Part shown: positions 44,342 to 54,375 of the stretch, in pieces
Position numbering within the stretch: the first letter of the stretch is position 1
Layout: each line of letters starts with the position of its first letter
Source: Myxococcota bacterium
Lineage (GTDB): Bacteria > Myxococcota_A > Polyangia > Palsa-1104 > JAEUJZ01
NCBI GenBank assembly: GCA_025057315.1
Contig: JANWXW010000069.1
Coordinates: 1-57,656 of the forward strand
Direction of reading: 5' to 3'
Length of the DNA stretch: 57,656 bases
Made by a program: the position numbers and the translations under genes
Notes under the pieces: model-generated
Databases searched by the model: none
What the model was told of the DNA's origin: nothing
The model's input: only the letters and a program-made list of their open reading frames with translations

Positions 44342-45613
44342 GTGGTCTCCCCTTCGCGTCCCCAGCGCGTGCCCAGCGAGCGCAGCATCGTCTTTCTCAT
44401 CGGGGCGGTGCAGTTCGTTAACATCCTGGACTTCATGATCGTCATGCCCTTGGGGCCTGACTTTGCCGTGGCCTTGGGCATTCCGACATCGAAGCTTGGC
44501 CTCATTGGCGGCAGCTATACTGCTGCCGCCGCGGTTGCGGGTCTGGTCGGCTCGCTCTTTCTCGACCGCTTTGACCGTCGGTCAGCGCTGGCTGTGGCTC
44601 TGTCGGGGCTGGTGCTGGGCACGGCGGCCGGTGGGTTGGCCGTGGGTCTGGGCACGCTGATGGCCGCCCGGCTCCTGGCTGGCTTCTTCGGCGGGCCGGC
44701 GACGTCGCTGGCGATGTCGATTGTCGCCGATACGATCCCGCCGGCGCGGCGTGGTCGGGCGCTGGGAGCCGTCATGGGGGCCTTCTCGGTGGCCTCGGTG
44801 CTGGGCGTGCCCGCTGGTCTGGAGCTGGCGCAGCGGTTCGGCTGGCGGGCTCCGTTGTTCGCGGTGGCCGGTCTGGGTCTGGTGGTCAATGCCGGGGCCG
44901 TGCTCCTGCTTCCGCCTCTGCGGGGGCACCTATATACCGCGGCGCCAGGGTCCACCATGGGGCTGCGCAGCCTGCTGGCACGGCGCCTGGTGCGACGTTC
45001 CTACGCCATGACGGCCGTTGTGATGATGGGGGGGTTCGTGTTGATTCCCAACATCTCGGCCTATCTCCAGCAGAACCTGCGCTACCCGCGAGACCGGCTG
45101 GGCCTGCTGTACATGATGGGTGGTCTGGCCAGCTTCATCTCCATGCGGCTCGTTGGGCGCCTGGTGGACCGCCATGGTCCCTTCCGCGTCGGCACCCTGG
45201 GCTGTGCCCTGCTGCTGCTGGTTCTCTACACTGGCTTTTATGCCTATCTGCCCGGGCTTCCGGTGACCGTCCTGTTCGTTTCCTTCATGGTGGCGATGAG
45301 CTTCCGCAACGTCGCCTACAACACGCTCGCCTCGCGCGTTCCCGGCGCGGGCGAGCGGGCCAGGTTCCTGTCCATCCAGTCGGCGGTACAGCATGTGGCC
45401 TCGGCAGCCGGAGCCTTTCTATCGGCCCACCTCCTGCGCGAGATGCCGGACATGCGCCTGCAGGGAGTGGAGCGAATCGCCCTGCTATCCATGCTGCTGA
45501 CGGCCCTGCTGCCGCTGCTCATGCACGAGGTGGAGCGGGGCGTGCTGGCGCGGGAACGGGCGCGGAACGAGGCAACCCCTCTGACGGGCGCCGAAGATCT
45601 CATGAGCGGCTGA
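44342..45613 (+). CDS. MFS transporter, DHA1/AraJ-like
   Basis: 423 aa from GTG 44342 (GGACGG upstream); GTG 44282 and GTG 44369 are alternatives, and no in-frame ATG occurs before the first membrane helix. Twelve predicted helices; helix 1 reads NILDFMIVMPLGPDF, and the loop motif is FLDRFDRRSAL. A second DR motif (LVGRLVDRHG) appears in the C-terminal half. Substrate unknown, probably efflux of a small molecule. Its divergent partner is a POT transporter. Confidence 0.87.
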   Translation: MVSPSRPQRVPSERSIVFLIGAVQFVNILDFMIVMPLGPDFAVALGIPTSKLGLIGGSYTAAAAVAGLVGSLFLDRFDRRSALAVALSGLVLGTAAGGLAVGLGTLMAARLLAGFFGGPATSLAMSIVADTIPPARRGRALGAVMGAFSVASVLGVPAGLELAQRFGWRAPLFAVAGLGLVVNAGAVLLLPPLRGHLYTAAPGSTMGLRSLLARRLVRRSYAMTAVVMMGGFVLIPNISAYLQQNLRYPRDRLGLLYMMGGLASFISMRLVGRLVDRHGPFRVGTLGCALLLLVLYTGFYAYLPGLPVTVLFVSFMVAMSFRNVAYNTLASRVPGAGERARFLSIQSAVQHVASAAGAFLSAHLLREMPDMRLQGVERIALLSMLLTALLPLLMHEVERGVLARERARNEATPLTGAEDLMSG

Positions 45614-45684
45614 AGCGCAAGCTGGCAGGGCTCTCGTTCTGCTGCCCCGGCTTGCCGAGGCGTTCGTTGCCGCTGGGTTCAACT

Positions 45685-45701
45685 GCTGTCCGGAGGACAG
45701 C
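45685..45701. terminator. Hairpin between convergent MFS and coxD genes
   Basis: GCTGTCC-GGA-GGACAGC is a perfect 7-bp stem. A second small hairpin, GGGAC-T-GTCCC, follows at 45705-45715. Neither has a T run, so any termination activity would be non-canonical. Confidence 0.4.
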
Positions 45702-45753
45702 GTGGGGACTGTCCCTCTGCCCTACGGACGCACGGGGCATCCCTGCCGGGGTC

Positions 45754-45769
45754 TAGGGGCATGCCCCTA
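45754..45769. terminator. 16-bp palindrome at the coxD stop
   Basis: TAGGGGCATGCCCCTA is perfectly palindromic and contains the coxD stop codon (TAG on the minus strand). It could act in both directions as a transcript end or a protein site. Confidence 0.35.
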
Positions 45770-46123
45770 ACGATTGGGCAGGATGAGGTCGCGGATGGGC
45801 TCTATGAGCCCTCGCGTCGTCAGATCAGTCAGCGTCGGGTAGAAAAAGATCGCCACGAGCATCAAGCTGCCTAGCAGGATGAGCAGGTTGAACTTGTTAT
45901 CGTAGCGCAGGTGCATAAAGTACAGCGACACCAGCGACGCCTTCGTCGTGGCCACCAGCACGGCGATGATGGTGTTCCAAGAGCCGAAGTCGAAGTGCGC
46001 CACGTAGACGGTAATCCCCGTGAGCACGACGAGGGCAGCCCACACCGCCACGTAAACTGAGACGGGCAGGACGTGAGGCTCGTCGTGGCCGTGCTTGTGG
46101 CTCGGAGCCATCATGCTGGTCAT
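45767..46123 (-). CDS. coxD: Cytochrome c oxidase subunit IV (caa3 type)
   Basis: 118 aa with a His-rich N-terminus (SHKHGHDEPH) and three predicted membrane helices (SVYVAVWAALVVLTGITVYV; TIIAVLVATTKASLVSLYFM; LLILLGSLMLVAIFF). This is the prokaryotic COX4 pattern. It is the last gene of the respiratory operon, 4 bp after coxC. It probably stabilises the oxidase. Confidence 0.88.
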   Translation of the reverse strand: MTSMMAPSHKHGHDEPHVLPVSVYVAVWAALVVLTGITVYVAHFDFGSWNTIIAVLVATTKASLVSLYFMHLRYDNKFNLLILLGSLMLVAIFFYPTLTDLTTRGLIEPIRDLILPNR

Positions 46124-46127
46124 CGTC

Positions 46128-46844
46128 TCACCCCACCAGGTAAAGAAGCGGGAACAGGTAGATCCAGATCAGGTCCACCAGGTGCCAGTACAGTCCGACC
46201 AACTCGACGGGGAAGTAGAACTTCGGACTGAAGGCGCCGCGCATCGCCCGCACCAGGACCCAGCCGATGGCGCCCATGCCGATGAGCACGTGCAGCCCGT
46301 GCAGGCCGGTCATGAGAAAGTACACACCGTAAAACAGGTGCGCCCCTCGGGCCAGCCGCTCCACCTCGCTCATGGGCGTCTGCGGAAACTTTTCTAAGAA
46401 CTCGCGGGTAAAGCCGAGCATGTCGTAGTACTGACCCGGCACCAGCCCCACGTGAATCTTGTGGCTGTACTCGATGTACTTGACGCCCATAAAGGCCGCC
46501 CCGCACAGCCACGTGATGGCCAGGAACTTGACCGTGTTGAGGCGCTGGCCAAGCTGTGCGGCACGCACGGCCAGCGCCATCGTCAGCGATGAGAAGATAA
46601 GCACCATCGTGTTGACGGCGCCCCATTTGAGGTCCAGCAGCTTGTGCGCGCCCTTGAAGATCTCGGGGTAGAGCGTTTTGTAAGCCGCATAGGCGCAGAA
46701 CAAGCCGGCAAAGAGCAGCACCTCCGTGGCCAGAAACAGCCACATGCCGACTTTGCTCGCCTCAGCCTCTGCCCTGGCAGAGGGGAAGTGGTGCGGCGGC
46801 TGGTATTCCGCAGGGTGGTGCTGGGCCATGACGTGTGTGCTCAT
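46128..46844 (-). CDS. coxC: Cytochrome c oxidase subunit III
   Basis: 238 aa from ATG 46844, which overlaps the coxA stop (ATGA). Motifs: [13 protein letters not shown] near helix 1, YEYSH-type block (VKYIEYSHK), and [11 protein letters not shown] and [13 protein letters not shown] in the last helices, all typical of subunit III. It supports proton uptake and stability of subunit I. Confidence 0.94.
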   Translation of the reverse strand: MSTHVMAQHHPAEYQPPHHFPSARAEAEASKVGMWLFLATEVLLFAGLFCAYAAYKTLYPEIFKGAHKLLDLKWGAVNTMVLIFSSLTMALAVRAAQLGQRLNTVKFLAITWLCGAAFMGVKYIEYSHKIHVGLVPGQYYDMLGFTREFLEKFPQTPMSEVERLARGAHLFYGVYFLMTGLHGLHVLIGMGAIGWVLVRAMRGAFSPKFYFPVELVGLYWHLVDLIWIYLFPLLYLVG

Positions 46845-48469
46845 GTGCGATCGTAGGGGCCGCCGGAGACGCGCGGCTCGGTGAGGAAATTCTCCAGGGG
46901 TGGGGGCGAGCTTGTGTGCCACTCTAGGGTCGTCCCGCCCCAGGGGTTGTCACCGGCCTTCTTGCCCTTCCAGATGGCAGATAGCAGGCAGTAGGCCGTC
47001 AGGAAAAAGCCGAGGCCGAGGATCCACGAGCCTACCGTCGAGAAGCTATGGTAAGGCCCAAACTCGGGCAGGTAGTTGTAGTAGCGCCGCGGCATGCCCT
47101 TGGCGCCCATGATGAACTGAACGAAGAAGGTCATGTTGAAGCCGATAAAGGTCACCACCCAGCTCCACTTCCCTAGCGTCTCGTTGTACATGCGCCCGGT
47201 GATCTTGGGCCACCAGTAGTGCAGGCCGCCGAAGAAGGCGAAGATCGTGCCCCCCATCATCACGTAATGGAAATGCGCGACCACGAAGTAGGTATCGTGC
47301 AGGTGCACGTCCGTGGCGGTGGTGGACAAGAACAGACCGGTCAGACCGCCAATCGTGAACACCCACAGGAAGGCCAGAGCATACAGCATGGGCGTGGCGA
47401 GCCAGATGGACCCCTTGTACATGGTCGCCACCCAGTTGAACGCCTTGATCGCCGTCGGGATGGCCACCAGGAACGTGAGGAACGAAAAGATCATGCTGGC
47501 CACCACAGACTGCCCACTGGTAAACATGTGATGGCCCCACACCAGGAAGCTGATGATGGCGATGCCGATGGAGCTGAGCGCCACCGCACGGTAGCCAAAG
47601 ATGGGCTTCTTGCAGAAGGTCGCGATGAGCTCGCTGATGACGCCGAAGCCAGGGACGATCATGATGTAGACCGCCGGGTGGCTGTAGAACCAAAAGAAGT
47701 GCTGGAACAGCACCGGATCGCCGCCCATGGCCGGGTCGAAGATGCCGACCTTGAGCACGCGCTCGGCGATGAGCAAGAGCAGCGTGATGCCCAGCACCGG
47801 GGTGGCCAAGACCTGCATCAGCGCCGTGGCATACAGCGCCCACACAAACAGCGGCAGCCGGTAAAAAGTCAGTCCCGGCGCGCGCAGCGCATGAATCGTC
47901 ACGATGAAGTTTATCCCGGTAAAGATCGACGAGAAGCCGAGGATGAACACCGCCAGCGTCATCGAGATGACGCTGTTGGGGGTCAGCGCCGAATAGGGCG
48001 TGTAGAACGTCCAGCCGGTGTCCACCGCGCCGGTGATCATGGAGTAGATAGCAAACACAGCGCCAATGACGTACAGGTAGTAGCTGAGCAGGTTGAGGCG
48101 CGGGAAGGCCACGTCCTTGGCGCCCAGCTGCAGCGGCAGGATGAAGTTGCCCAGGGAGGCGGGGATCGATGGGATGATGACCAGAAAGACCATCACCGCA
48201 CCGTGCAGCGTGAACATGCGGTTGTAGGTCTCGGCCGACATGATGGTCTTGCCCGGCGTAAGCAGCTCCAGCCGCACAAGCAGCGCAAAGATGCCGCCGA
48301 GCAAGAAGGCCACCAGCACCGAGGCCAGATACATGATGCCGATGCGCTTGTGGTCCAGGGTGAAGACCCAAGACTTCCACCCGCGCGCCGCCTGGTAGAA
48401 CGAGACGCCGCCTTTTGGGGGAGTGTGTCCCTCGGGGTTGGCCGGCGACGATGGGTCAAGTTGTGTCAT
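46841..48469 (-). CDS. coxA: Cytochrome c oxidase subunit I, A2-type haem-copper oxidase
   Basis: 542 aa from ATG 48469 (GAGG upstream); ATG 48505 would overlap coxB by 29 bp. Haem and copper ligands are visible: [10 protein letters not shown] (haem a His), [17 protein letters not shown] (CuB His with cross-linked Tyr), GHHMF (CuB His pair) and HFHYVM (haem His). The Glu of FGHPEVY is replaced and the helix reads YSHPAVY, the signature of the A2 subfamily known from Rhodothermus and Thermus caa3 oxidases. It pairs with the caa3-type coxB. Confidence 0.96.
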   Translation of the reverse strand: MTQLDPSSPANPEGHTPPKGGVSFYQAARGWKSWVFTLDHKRIGIMYLASVLVAFLLGGIFALLVRLELLTPGKTIMSAETYNRMFTLHGAVMVFLVIIPSIPASLGNFILPLQLGAKDVAFPRLNLLSYYLYVIGAVFAIYSMITGAVDTGWTFYTPYSALTPNSVISMTLAVFILGFSSIFTGINFIVTIHALRAPGLTFYRLPLFVWALYATALMQVLATPVLGITLLLLIAERVLKVGIFDPAMGGDPVLFQHFFWFYSHPAVYIMIVPGFGVISELIATFCKKPIFGYRAVALSSIGIAIISFLVWGHHMFTSGQSVVASMIFSFLTFLVAIPTAIKAFNWVATMYKGSIWLATPMLYALAFLWVFTIGGLTGLFLSTTATDVHLHDTYFVVAHFHYVMMGGTIFAFFGGLHYWWPKITGRMYNETLGKWSWVVTFIGFNMTFFVQFIMGAKGMPRRYYNYLPEFGPYHSFSTVGSWILGLGFFLTAYCLLSAIWKGKKAGDNPWGGTTLEWHTSSPPPLENFLTEPRVSGGPYDRT

Positions 48470-48476
48470 GTTGACC

Positions 48477-49451
48477 TCATTGTTTGAGTGTCTTGATGTA
48501 CTCAATGAGCGCGGTGACCTGCCAGTCCTTGAGCGTGCCCTGGAAGGGTGGCATCACGGGCTGGTAGCCCTTGACCACCTTGGCCGCTGGCTGAAGGATC
48601 GACTCGCGTAGGTAGTTCTCGTCGATCACCACCGACGAACCGTCCGCCAGCCCCTCTGTGCGGCCAAAGGCCCCGATGAGGGAGGGCCCGATGACCGCGG
48701 CGTTGTCGGCTCGGTTCTTGTGGCAGGTGACGCAGGCGAACTTGGTAAACAGCTCCTCGCCGACCTTGGCCAGCGGCATCCCCTCTGGGGGACGGTTCAG
48801 GCCGTCGAGCCACTTTTTGAACCCGTCGGGCTCCATGACCACGACCTTGGCCAGCATGTCCGAATGGCCGGCACCGCAGTACTCGGTGCAAAAGATCTGG
48901 AACTCGCCCAGCCGCGTGGCCTGGAACCAAAGCGTGTTGTAGCGGTTCGGCAGCGCGTCTGCTTTGACGCGAAAGGCCGGAATGAACAGGCTGTGGATCA
49001 CGTTGCCACCCGGGTCGCCCTGCGACAGCAAGATGATCTTGACCGGCCGGCCTAGGGGCACACGCAGCTCGCCGATGCTCTTGTTGCCATCGGGATACTC
49101 GAACTCCCACAGCCAGCGCCGGGCGTAGGCGTGGATCTCCATCGCATCCCGCGGCGCCACCGACAGGTTCAAAAAGGCTTTGACCCCCCACGCAAACATA
49201 ATGACAAGCAAAATCAGGGGAATGATGCTCCAGGCAAGCTCCAGCGCCGTGTTGTGGCTGATGGGCACCGGTTCAGGCCCCCCCTCGCGCCGCCGGTACT
49301 TGAGCAAAAAGTAGAGCGCGCTCCCTCCTAGCAGAAGGAAGAACAGGAGGCACAGGTAGTAAATGAAGTAAAAGATGGTATCGACCTCCACCGCCACGGT
49401 GGAAGCCTGCGGGGGCAAGAAGATCGTTCCGTCGGCAGAGGGCATCGTCAT
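48477..49451 (-). CDS. coxB: Cytochrome c oxidase subunit II with fused cytochrome c (caa3)
   Basis: 324 aa from ATG 49451, overlapping the sco stop by 4 bp. Two N-terminal membrane helices, then the cupredoxin domain with the CuA ligands in [13 protein letters not shown], then a C-terminal cytochrome c domain with CVTCH and a Met ligand candidate in VMPPF. The fusion marks a caa3-type enzyme that takes electrons from ACIII directly. Confidence 0.95.
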   Translation of the reverse strand: MTMPSADGTIFLPPQASTVAVEVDTIFYFIYYLCLLFFLLLGGSALYFLLKYRRREGGPEPVPISHNTALELAWSIIPLILLVIMFAWGVKAFLNLSVAPRDAMEIHAYARRWLWEFEYPDGNKSIGELRVPLGRPVKIILLSQGDPGGNVIHSLFIPAFRVKADALPNRYNTLWFQATRLGEFQIFCTEYCGAGHSDMLAKVVVMEPDGFKKWLDGLNRPPEGMPLAKVGEELFTKFACVTCHKNRADNAAVIGPSLIGAFGRTEGLADGSSVVIDENYLRESILQPAAKVVKGYQPVMPPFQGTLKDWQVTALIEYIKTLKQ

Positions 49452-50260
49452 GGTTGAACCACCGAGGTGCGGCGCTCTCGTCGCCACATCGTGAGGATGA
49501 GCAACCCCAGGACCAGCACCGTCACGGCGCCGGCCAGGCGCATGATGCCCATGGCCGTCGGCGCGTAGCTGTGGCGGGCAGGATCGTACTGGAAGCAGAG
49601 CAGCAGCAGCCGGTCCACCGGCGTGCCGATAACGCCCCGGGAGGCTTCGACCAGCGCCAGACGGAGGTCGCGCGGGGCCAGTTCGATGCCGTAGAGCACT
49701 TGCGAGAGGCGTCCCTGCGGTGTCAGCACGAAGATGCCGGCAGCATGGGCATACTGTCTCGTCCGCTCGTCATAGCGGTAGCGAAACCCAACCGCATCCG
49801 CGAGCGCGCGGATGTCCTGCTCCCGCCCGGTGAGGAAAGCCCAGGATCCTTCGGGAACGTCACGGCCCAGCGCCTCCAGGTAGGTCTTTCGCTTGGCCGC
49901 CGCCAGCTGCGGGCCCTCTCGCGGATCGATGGACACGGTCACCATCTGGAATTCTTTGCCGACGGTGAACGTGAGCGCACGTAGGGCCTTGAGCACGCCC
50001 TGCAGATGAATCGAGCACAGCGTCGGGCACCCATAATAGTTCAGGGTGAGCACCAGGGGCCGGCCCGGTCGAAGGTAGTCCCGCAGGCGAACCGGCCGGC
50101 CCTCCTGGTCGACAAACGGCACGTCCACCGGCACCTGCGTCCCCAGACGTGGCTCAATCTCCACGCCACGCAGCGGCAGCGGCACAGCCTCCTCAGCCCA
50201 TGCTGGGCACGCCCCAGCCCCCAGCAACCCGACCAACAGCGTGGCGCAGAATGACCTCAT
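49448..50260 (-). CDS. SCO1/SenC family copper chaperone
   Basis: 270 aa with a signal peptide (GAGACPAWA). The thioredoxin-fold domain has the Cu-binding CPTLC motif (YYGCPTLCSIHL) and a distal His (YAHAAGIFVL), followed by a C-terminal membrane helix (AVTVLVLGLLILTMW). It helps load CuA of CoxB, the next gene, which overlaps by 4 bp. Its own ATG overlaps the stop of the 103-aa gene. Confidence 0.93.
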   Translation of the reverse strand: MRSFCATLLVGLLGAGACPAWAEEAVPLPLRGVEIEPRLGTQVPVDVPFVDQEGRPVRLRDYLRPGRPLVLTLNYYGCPTLCSIHLQGVLKALRALTFTVGKEFQMVTVSIDPREGPQLAAAKRKTYLEALGRDVPEGSWAFLTGREQDIRALADAVGFRYRYDERTRQYAHAAGIFVLTPQGRLSQVLYGIELAPRDLRLALVEASRGVIGTPVDRLLLLCFQYDPARHSYAPTAMGIMRLAGAVTVLVLGLLILTMWRRERRTSVVQP

Positions 50261-50568
50261 TTTTTGTCTCCCTCCACAATCAACTGCATCGCCCGCTCGA
50301 TGGGAATGCGAACAATCTGCTTCTCCCGGTCCACCCAGCCATAGCTGCCCAGCAAGTGCTCCTCCCGAGCGCGCAGCTCCCGCAGTTCCAGCGGAGGCGT
50401 GGCCGATCGCTGCTCCACCAGCGGTGCGGCCATGCGGTGGAACAGCGACGTGATGAGGATGCCGCAGCCAAAAAAGACCACCAGGATGGCCAGCCCATAC
50501 AGCGTCAGGTTCCGGTTGCTGGGCTGCTCCTGCTCCACCTCGAAGCTGTGGTGCACGGACTCATGCAT
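50257..50568 (-). CDS. Single-pass membrane protein in the ACIII-oxidase operon
   Basis: 103 aa from ATG 50568, which has GGAG 7 nt upstream and overlaps the actF stop by 8 bp; a TTG at 50574 is less likely. One membrane helix (LYGLAILVVFFGCGILITSLF) near the N-terminus, then a soluble Arg/Glu-rich part. No family recognised; its place between actF and sco suggests an accessory subunit or assembly factor of the supercomplex. Confidence 0.75.
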   Translation of the reverse strand: MHESVHHSFEVEQEQPSNRNLTLYGLAILVVFFGCGILITSLFHRMAAPLVEQRSATPPLELRELRAREEHLLGSYGWVDREKQIVRIPIERAMQLIVEGDKK

Positions 50569-51772
50569 TTTCAAACTCCAGCGACGCCGGCAGGAACGGA
50601 TCCTGGACCGGTAGCAGCGGCACCTGGCTCATGCGTCGCGCCACCACCCCGACGAACAGACCGCAGGTGCCAACCAGCGCCGTCACGTCCAGCCAGTGCA
50701 GCGAGACCCCGTGCCGATGCAGCTGGGGCATCACCAGCCAGTGCAGGTCCACCAGGTGCCCCACCAGCAAAATCCCGGCCATCACGGGCAGGATGACCGG
50801 CGAGCGCTTGGCATTGCGCGACAGCAACCCGAAGAACGGGATGACAAACTGAAGGAAGATCAGCAGCACCGACAGCGAGGCCCACGATCCAACCCAGCGG
50901 TCCGCAAACCAGCGCGTCTCTTCGGGAATGTTGCTGTACCAGATGAGCATAAACTGCGAGTAGGCAATGTAGGTCCAAAACACCACAAAGCCGAACATCA
51001 GCTTGCCCAGGTCGTGGTAGTGCTCGGTCGTGATTGCCTCCCGCAGCAGGCCCTGCCGCGCCAGCAGCACGGCCATCAGCACCAGCATCGACAGCGTCGA
51101 GGTCATGGTGCCGGCAAACACGTAGACGCCAAAGATGGTCGAGTACCACTCGGGCGCCAGCGACATGATCCAGTCAAAGCCAGCAAAGGTGACAGCGATG
51201 GCCCACAGCAATATCGCCGGTGCCGACAGCCTTCGCAGCCTGAGCAGCAGCAGCGGGTCCCCGGACGCATCCAGCTGCACCGACCGGCTGTAGTAGAACC
51301 AGCCCAGCCCCCCCCACAGCAGCAAGTAGAGCACAGCCCGCACCAGGAAGAAGGGCGTGTTCAGATATCCTGCTTTGGCCTCCACAAGCGGCTCGTGCGC
51401 CGCATGCCCCGCCCACGGGTAGAGATGCCCCACCTGAAAGGCGATGGGCACAAACAGCAGCGCCAGCAGCGGCAGCGTCGAGGCGGCAATCTCGGCCACG
51501 CGGCGCACTGTCACGCTCCAGACGGCCCCCACCAGGTGCTGCAGCATGACAAAGAACAGGCTCCCCACAGCCAGGGTGGCCACAAACAGGAAGGCCACCA
51601 AATACGAGTGCAGCGCCTGGTCGCGCAGTTCTTCCGACAGCATGGCGCCCACCGTCAGAATCAACCCCAGTGCCCCGGCGCCCAAAGACAAGATCGACAC
51701 ACGGCCAGCGGTGTCCTTGCCCAAGCGCAGCGGTCCCAACTCCGCGAGCTTGTCGTGCGTTTGTGCGCTCAT
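50561..51772 (-). CDS. actF: Alternative Complex III membrane subunit ActF
   Basis: 403 aa from ATG 51772 (ATGA overlap with actE); the frame is open further upstream. About ten membrane helices, of the ActF/ActC NrfD-like group. Segments such as FDWIMSLAPEWYSTIFGVYVF and WYSNIPEETRWF are typical of ActF. It forms the quinol-side membrane part of ACIII with ActC. Confidence 0.9.
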   Translation of the reverse strand: MSAQTHDKLAELGPLRLGKDTAGRVSILSLGAGALGLILTVGAMLSEELRDQALHSYLVAFLFVATLAVGSLFFVMLQHLVGAVWSVTVRRVAEIAASTLPLLALLFVPIAFQVGHLYPWAGHAAHEPLVEAKAGYLNTPFFLVRAVLYLLLWGGLGWFYYSRSVQLDASGDPLLLLRLRRLSAPAILLWAIAVTFAGFDWIMSLAPEWYSTIFGVYVFAGTMTSTLSMLVLMAVLLARQGLLREAITTEHYHDLGKLMFGFVVFWTYIAYSQFMLIWYSNIPEETRWFADRWVGSWASLSVLLIFLQFVIPFFGLLSRNAKRSPVILPVMAGILLVGHLVDLHWLVMPQLHRHGVSLHWLDVTALVGTCGLFVGVVARRMSQVPLLPVQDPFLPASLEFENA

Positions 51773-52401
51773 TGCAGCTTGCTCCGCATCTCTTCCGGGA
51801 CATCCGCCAGCACCGTGTACTGGCTGCGCTGCAGCGCCCGGACATAGGCCACAATCGCCCACCGATCCTCCACCGGGATTTGGTACGAGTACGATGGCAT
51901 CGTGCGCACGCCGTGGGTGATGATGTGAAATAGCTCCCCCGCTGGCATCGCCCGCACCCGCTCCTCCACGTACGAGGGCGGACGCACCATGGCACCTGCA
52001 GCCCGCTGCACGACGATGCCATTGCCCGAGCCGGTGCGATCGTGGCAGGGCGCGCAGTAAATATTAAACCGCTCCTGCCCTCGCCGCATCAGCTCCCATG
52101 TGACAGCCACCGGGATGTCCCGCACGAACTGCCCTCCCTCCTGCCCCTTGTGGTAGCGGTCGTTGTCAATCGGGGCCGTGGTCGGAACCGTGCCCTCCAC
52201 CGGCAGGCGCATCACCCGCCCGTCGGGGAAGAAAGTATTTTCCCGCTGGGGCTTGCCCTTGTCCTGCGTAAACATGTTCCGCTGCGGATGGATGGGTGGA
52301 TCCTCCGACGGCGCACCACGGCACGCCCCCAGCAGCAGGGCCGCCCCCACAACCATCCTTGTGCCAATTCGCCCCATGCCAGCACGGCGCGCACTAAACA
52401 T
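51769..52401 (-). CDS. actE: Alternative Complex III cytochrome c lipoprotein ActE
   Basis: 210 aa from ATG 52401 (GGAAGGAGG upstream), overlapping actD by 8 bp. The signal peptide has the lipobox LLGAC. One haem-binding motif, YCAPCHD, and a Met ligand candidate in VRTMPSYS. The start of the mature part (MFTQDKGKPQ) is a typical ActE feature. It transfers electrons from ACIII to the oxidase. Confidence 0.92.
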   Translation of the reverse strand: MFSARRAGMGRIGTRMVVGAALLLGACRGAPSEDPPIHPQRNMFTQDKGKPQRENTFFPDGRVMRLPVEGTVPTTAPIDNDRYHKGQEGGQFVRDIPVAVTWELMRRGQERFNIYCAPCHDRTGSGNGIVVQRAAGAMVRPPSYVEERVRAMPAGELFHIITHGVRTMPSYSYQIPVEDRWAIVAYVRALQRSQYTVLADVPEEMRSKLQ

Positions 52402-52981
52402 GGACGCCTCCTTCCGGGGCCTCGCGGATGATGGCGATCTCGCTGCCACCGGCCGCGGTGAGCACCCTGCGCAGCACCGCCTCGTCCCACAGCGGGTCCG
52501 CAGCCTCCACCGAAAGAAAGAACCCATCATCGGTGGCGCGTGCAAAGCGCGGATGCAGAAACAACGGGTGGTAGGGCCGCGGCAGCCCGCACAGGGCCAG
52601 CAGCCCCAACACGGCGCAAAATGCCGACAGTAGCACCGTCAGCTCGAAGCACACCGGAACATATGCCTGGTACGAAAAGACCGGCTTGCCCCCGACGAGA
52701 AACTGGTAATCCACCGCGTTGGTCCACCACTGCAACAGGAAGGCGCTGACCGCGCCCGTCAGCCCACCAGCAAATACCAGCCAGGGCAGCTTCGACGGTG
52801 GCAGGCCCATGGCCTTGTCCATGCCGTGGATCGGAAAGGGGGTGTGCGTGTCGATGCGGGTAAATCCCGCCTTGCGCACAGCCCGCACCCCCTCCAGCAG
52901 CGCGTGCGGGCTGGCAAACTCGGCCACCATGCCGTAGATGTGCCGGGGGGGCCGGTCCTTGGACAGCGAGGCAGAGGACAT
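52394..52981 (-). CDS. actD: Alternative Complex III subunit ActD (DUF3341)
   Basis: 195 aa. The N-terminal IYGMVAEFASPHALLEGVR and the FPIHGMDKAMG segment are diagnostic of ActD/DUF3341. Two membrane helices follow (LPWLVFAGGLTGAVSAFLLQW; ELTVLLSAFCAVLGLLALC). ActD is a small membrane subunit that helps hold ACIII together. ATG 52981 overlaps the actC stop. Confidence 0.94.
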   Translation of the reverse strand: MSSASLSKDRPPRHIYGMVAEFASPHALLEGVRAVRKAGFTRIDTHTPFPIHGMDKAMGLPPSKLPWLVFAGGLTGAVSAFLLQWWTNAVDYQFLVGGKPVFSYQAYVPVCFELTVLLSAFCAVLGLLALCGLPRPYHPLFLHPRFARATDDGFFLSVEAADPLWDEAVLRRVLTAAGGSEIAIIREAPEGGVHV

Positions 52982-54375
52982 CAGCCGTGCTCCTTGGCGT
53001 GAGGGTCTGCGTGGGGCGTGACACCCTTCAACTCGGCCATCGCGATCATGGGCAGGAAGCGCAGAAACAGCATAAAGAGCGTGAAGAACAGCCCGAGCGT
53101 CCCCAGAAACATCGATACGTCAAACAGCGTGGGCCGGAAGTAGCCCCACGAACCGGGCACAAAGTCCCGGTGCAGCGACGTGACGATGATGACAAACCGC
53201 TCGAACCACATGCCAATGTTCACAAAGATCGAGATGATGAACATCGCCGGGATCGACCGCCGAATGCGGCGGAACCAGAACAGCTGCGGCGAGATCACGT
53301 TGCAGGACACCATCGTCCAATAGGCCCACCAGTACGGCCCGAACATGCGGTTGGCAAAGGTGAACCGCTCATAGATGCTGCCGCCGTACCAGGCGATGAA
53401 CGCCTCCATGGCATAGGCATAGCCGACCATGGTGCCCGTCACGAGCATGATCTTGTTCATGTTCTCCAGCACCCGCATGGTCACCAGGTGCCGCAGGCCA
53501 AAGTACTGCCGCGCCAGCACCATCAGCGTCATCACCAGCCCGAAGCCGGAAAAGACCGCGCCGGCCACGAAGTAGGGCGGAAAGATCGTCGTATGCCAGC
53601 CAGGCAGCACGCTGGTGGAAAAGTCAAACGACACGATCGAGTGCACCGACAGCACCAGCGGCGTCGACAGACCAGCCAGGATAAGATATGCCTTCTCATA
53701 GTGCTGCCAGTGCCGGTTGGACCCCCGCCAGCCCATGGCCAGCACCCCATAGACAATCGCCCGGGCCCGCGTGCGCGCCCGATCGCGCAGCGTCGCCAGG
53801 TCAGGGATGAGGCCGACGTACCAGAACAGCAGCGACACCGTAAAGTACGTCGATACCGCGAAGACGTCCCAGACCAGCGGCGAGCGGAAGTTGGGCCAGA
53901 TGCTCATCGAGTTCGGCAGCGGCAGCAGCCAATAGATCGCCACCCACGGCCGCCCCGTGTGCAGCAGCGGGAACTGCAGCGCGCAGAGCACGGCAAAGAT
54001 CGTCATCGCCTCGGAGAAGCGGTTGATCGAGGTGCGCCACTTCTGCCGGAACAAAAACAAAATCGCCGAGATCAGCGTGCCAGCATGGCCGATGCCAATC
54101 CACCACACAAAGTTGGTGATGTCCCACGCCCATCCCACGGGCTGGTTGTTGCCCCAGATCCCAATGCCCTTCCACAGCAGATAGACCACAGTCACCAGGT
54201 AGATCCCCAGGAACGCAAGGGAGACGCCGAACCCGATGATCCATCCAAGTGGCGTCTTGCGCAGCTCGGTCTCCACCGGCGCGCAGATGGCCTCTGTGAT
54301 CTCGTGCAGCGACACCCCCGGCTTGACCAGGGGCTCAGGCTGAAGCACCGTTGGGCTCGGGGCTGCGCTACTCAT
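52981..54375 (-). CDS. actC: Alternative Complex III membrane subunit ActC (NrfD/PsrC family)
   Basis: 464 aa with about ten membrane helices. The helix blocks [21 protein letters not shown] and [20 protein letters not shown] are typical of ActC, which binds quinol at the membrane. ATG 54375 overlaps the actB stop by 8 bp. It is placed right after actB as in other ACIII operons. Confidence 0.95.
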   Translation of the reverse strand: MSSAAPSPTVLQPEPLVKPGVSLHEITEAICAPVETELRKTPLGWIIGFGVSLAFLGIYLVTVVYLLWKGIGIWGNNQPVGWAWDITNFVWWIGIGHAGTLISAILFLFRQKWRTSINRFSEAMTIFAVLCALQFPLLHTGRPWVAIYWLLPLPNSMSIWPNFRSPLVWDVFAVSTYFTVSLLFWYVGLIPDLATLRDRARTRARAIVYGVLAMGWRGSNRHWQHYEKAYLILAGLSTPLVLSVHSIVSFDFSTSVLPGWHTTIFPPYFVAGAVFSGFGLVMTLMVLARQYFGLRHLVTMRVLENMNKIMLVTGTMVGYAYAMEAFIAWYGGSIYERFTFANRMFGPYWWAYWTMVSCNVISPQLFWFRRIRRSIPAMFIISIFVNIGMWFERFVIIVTSLHRDFVPGSWGYFRPTLFDVSMFLGTLGLFFTLFMLFLRFLPMIAMAELKGVTPHADPHAKEHG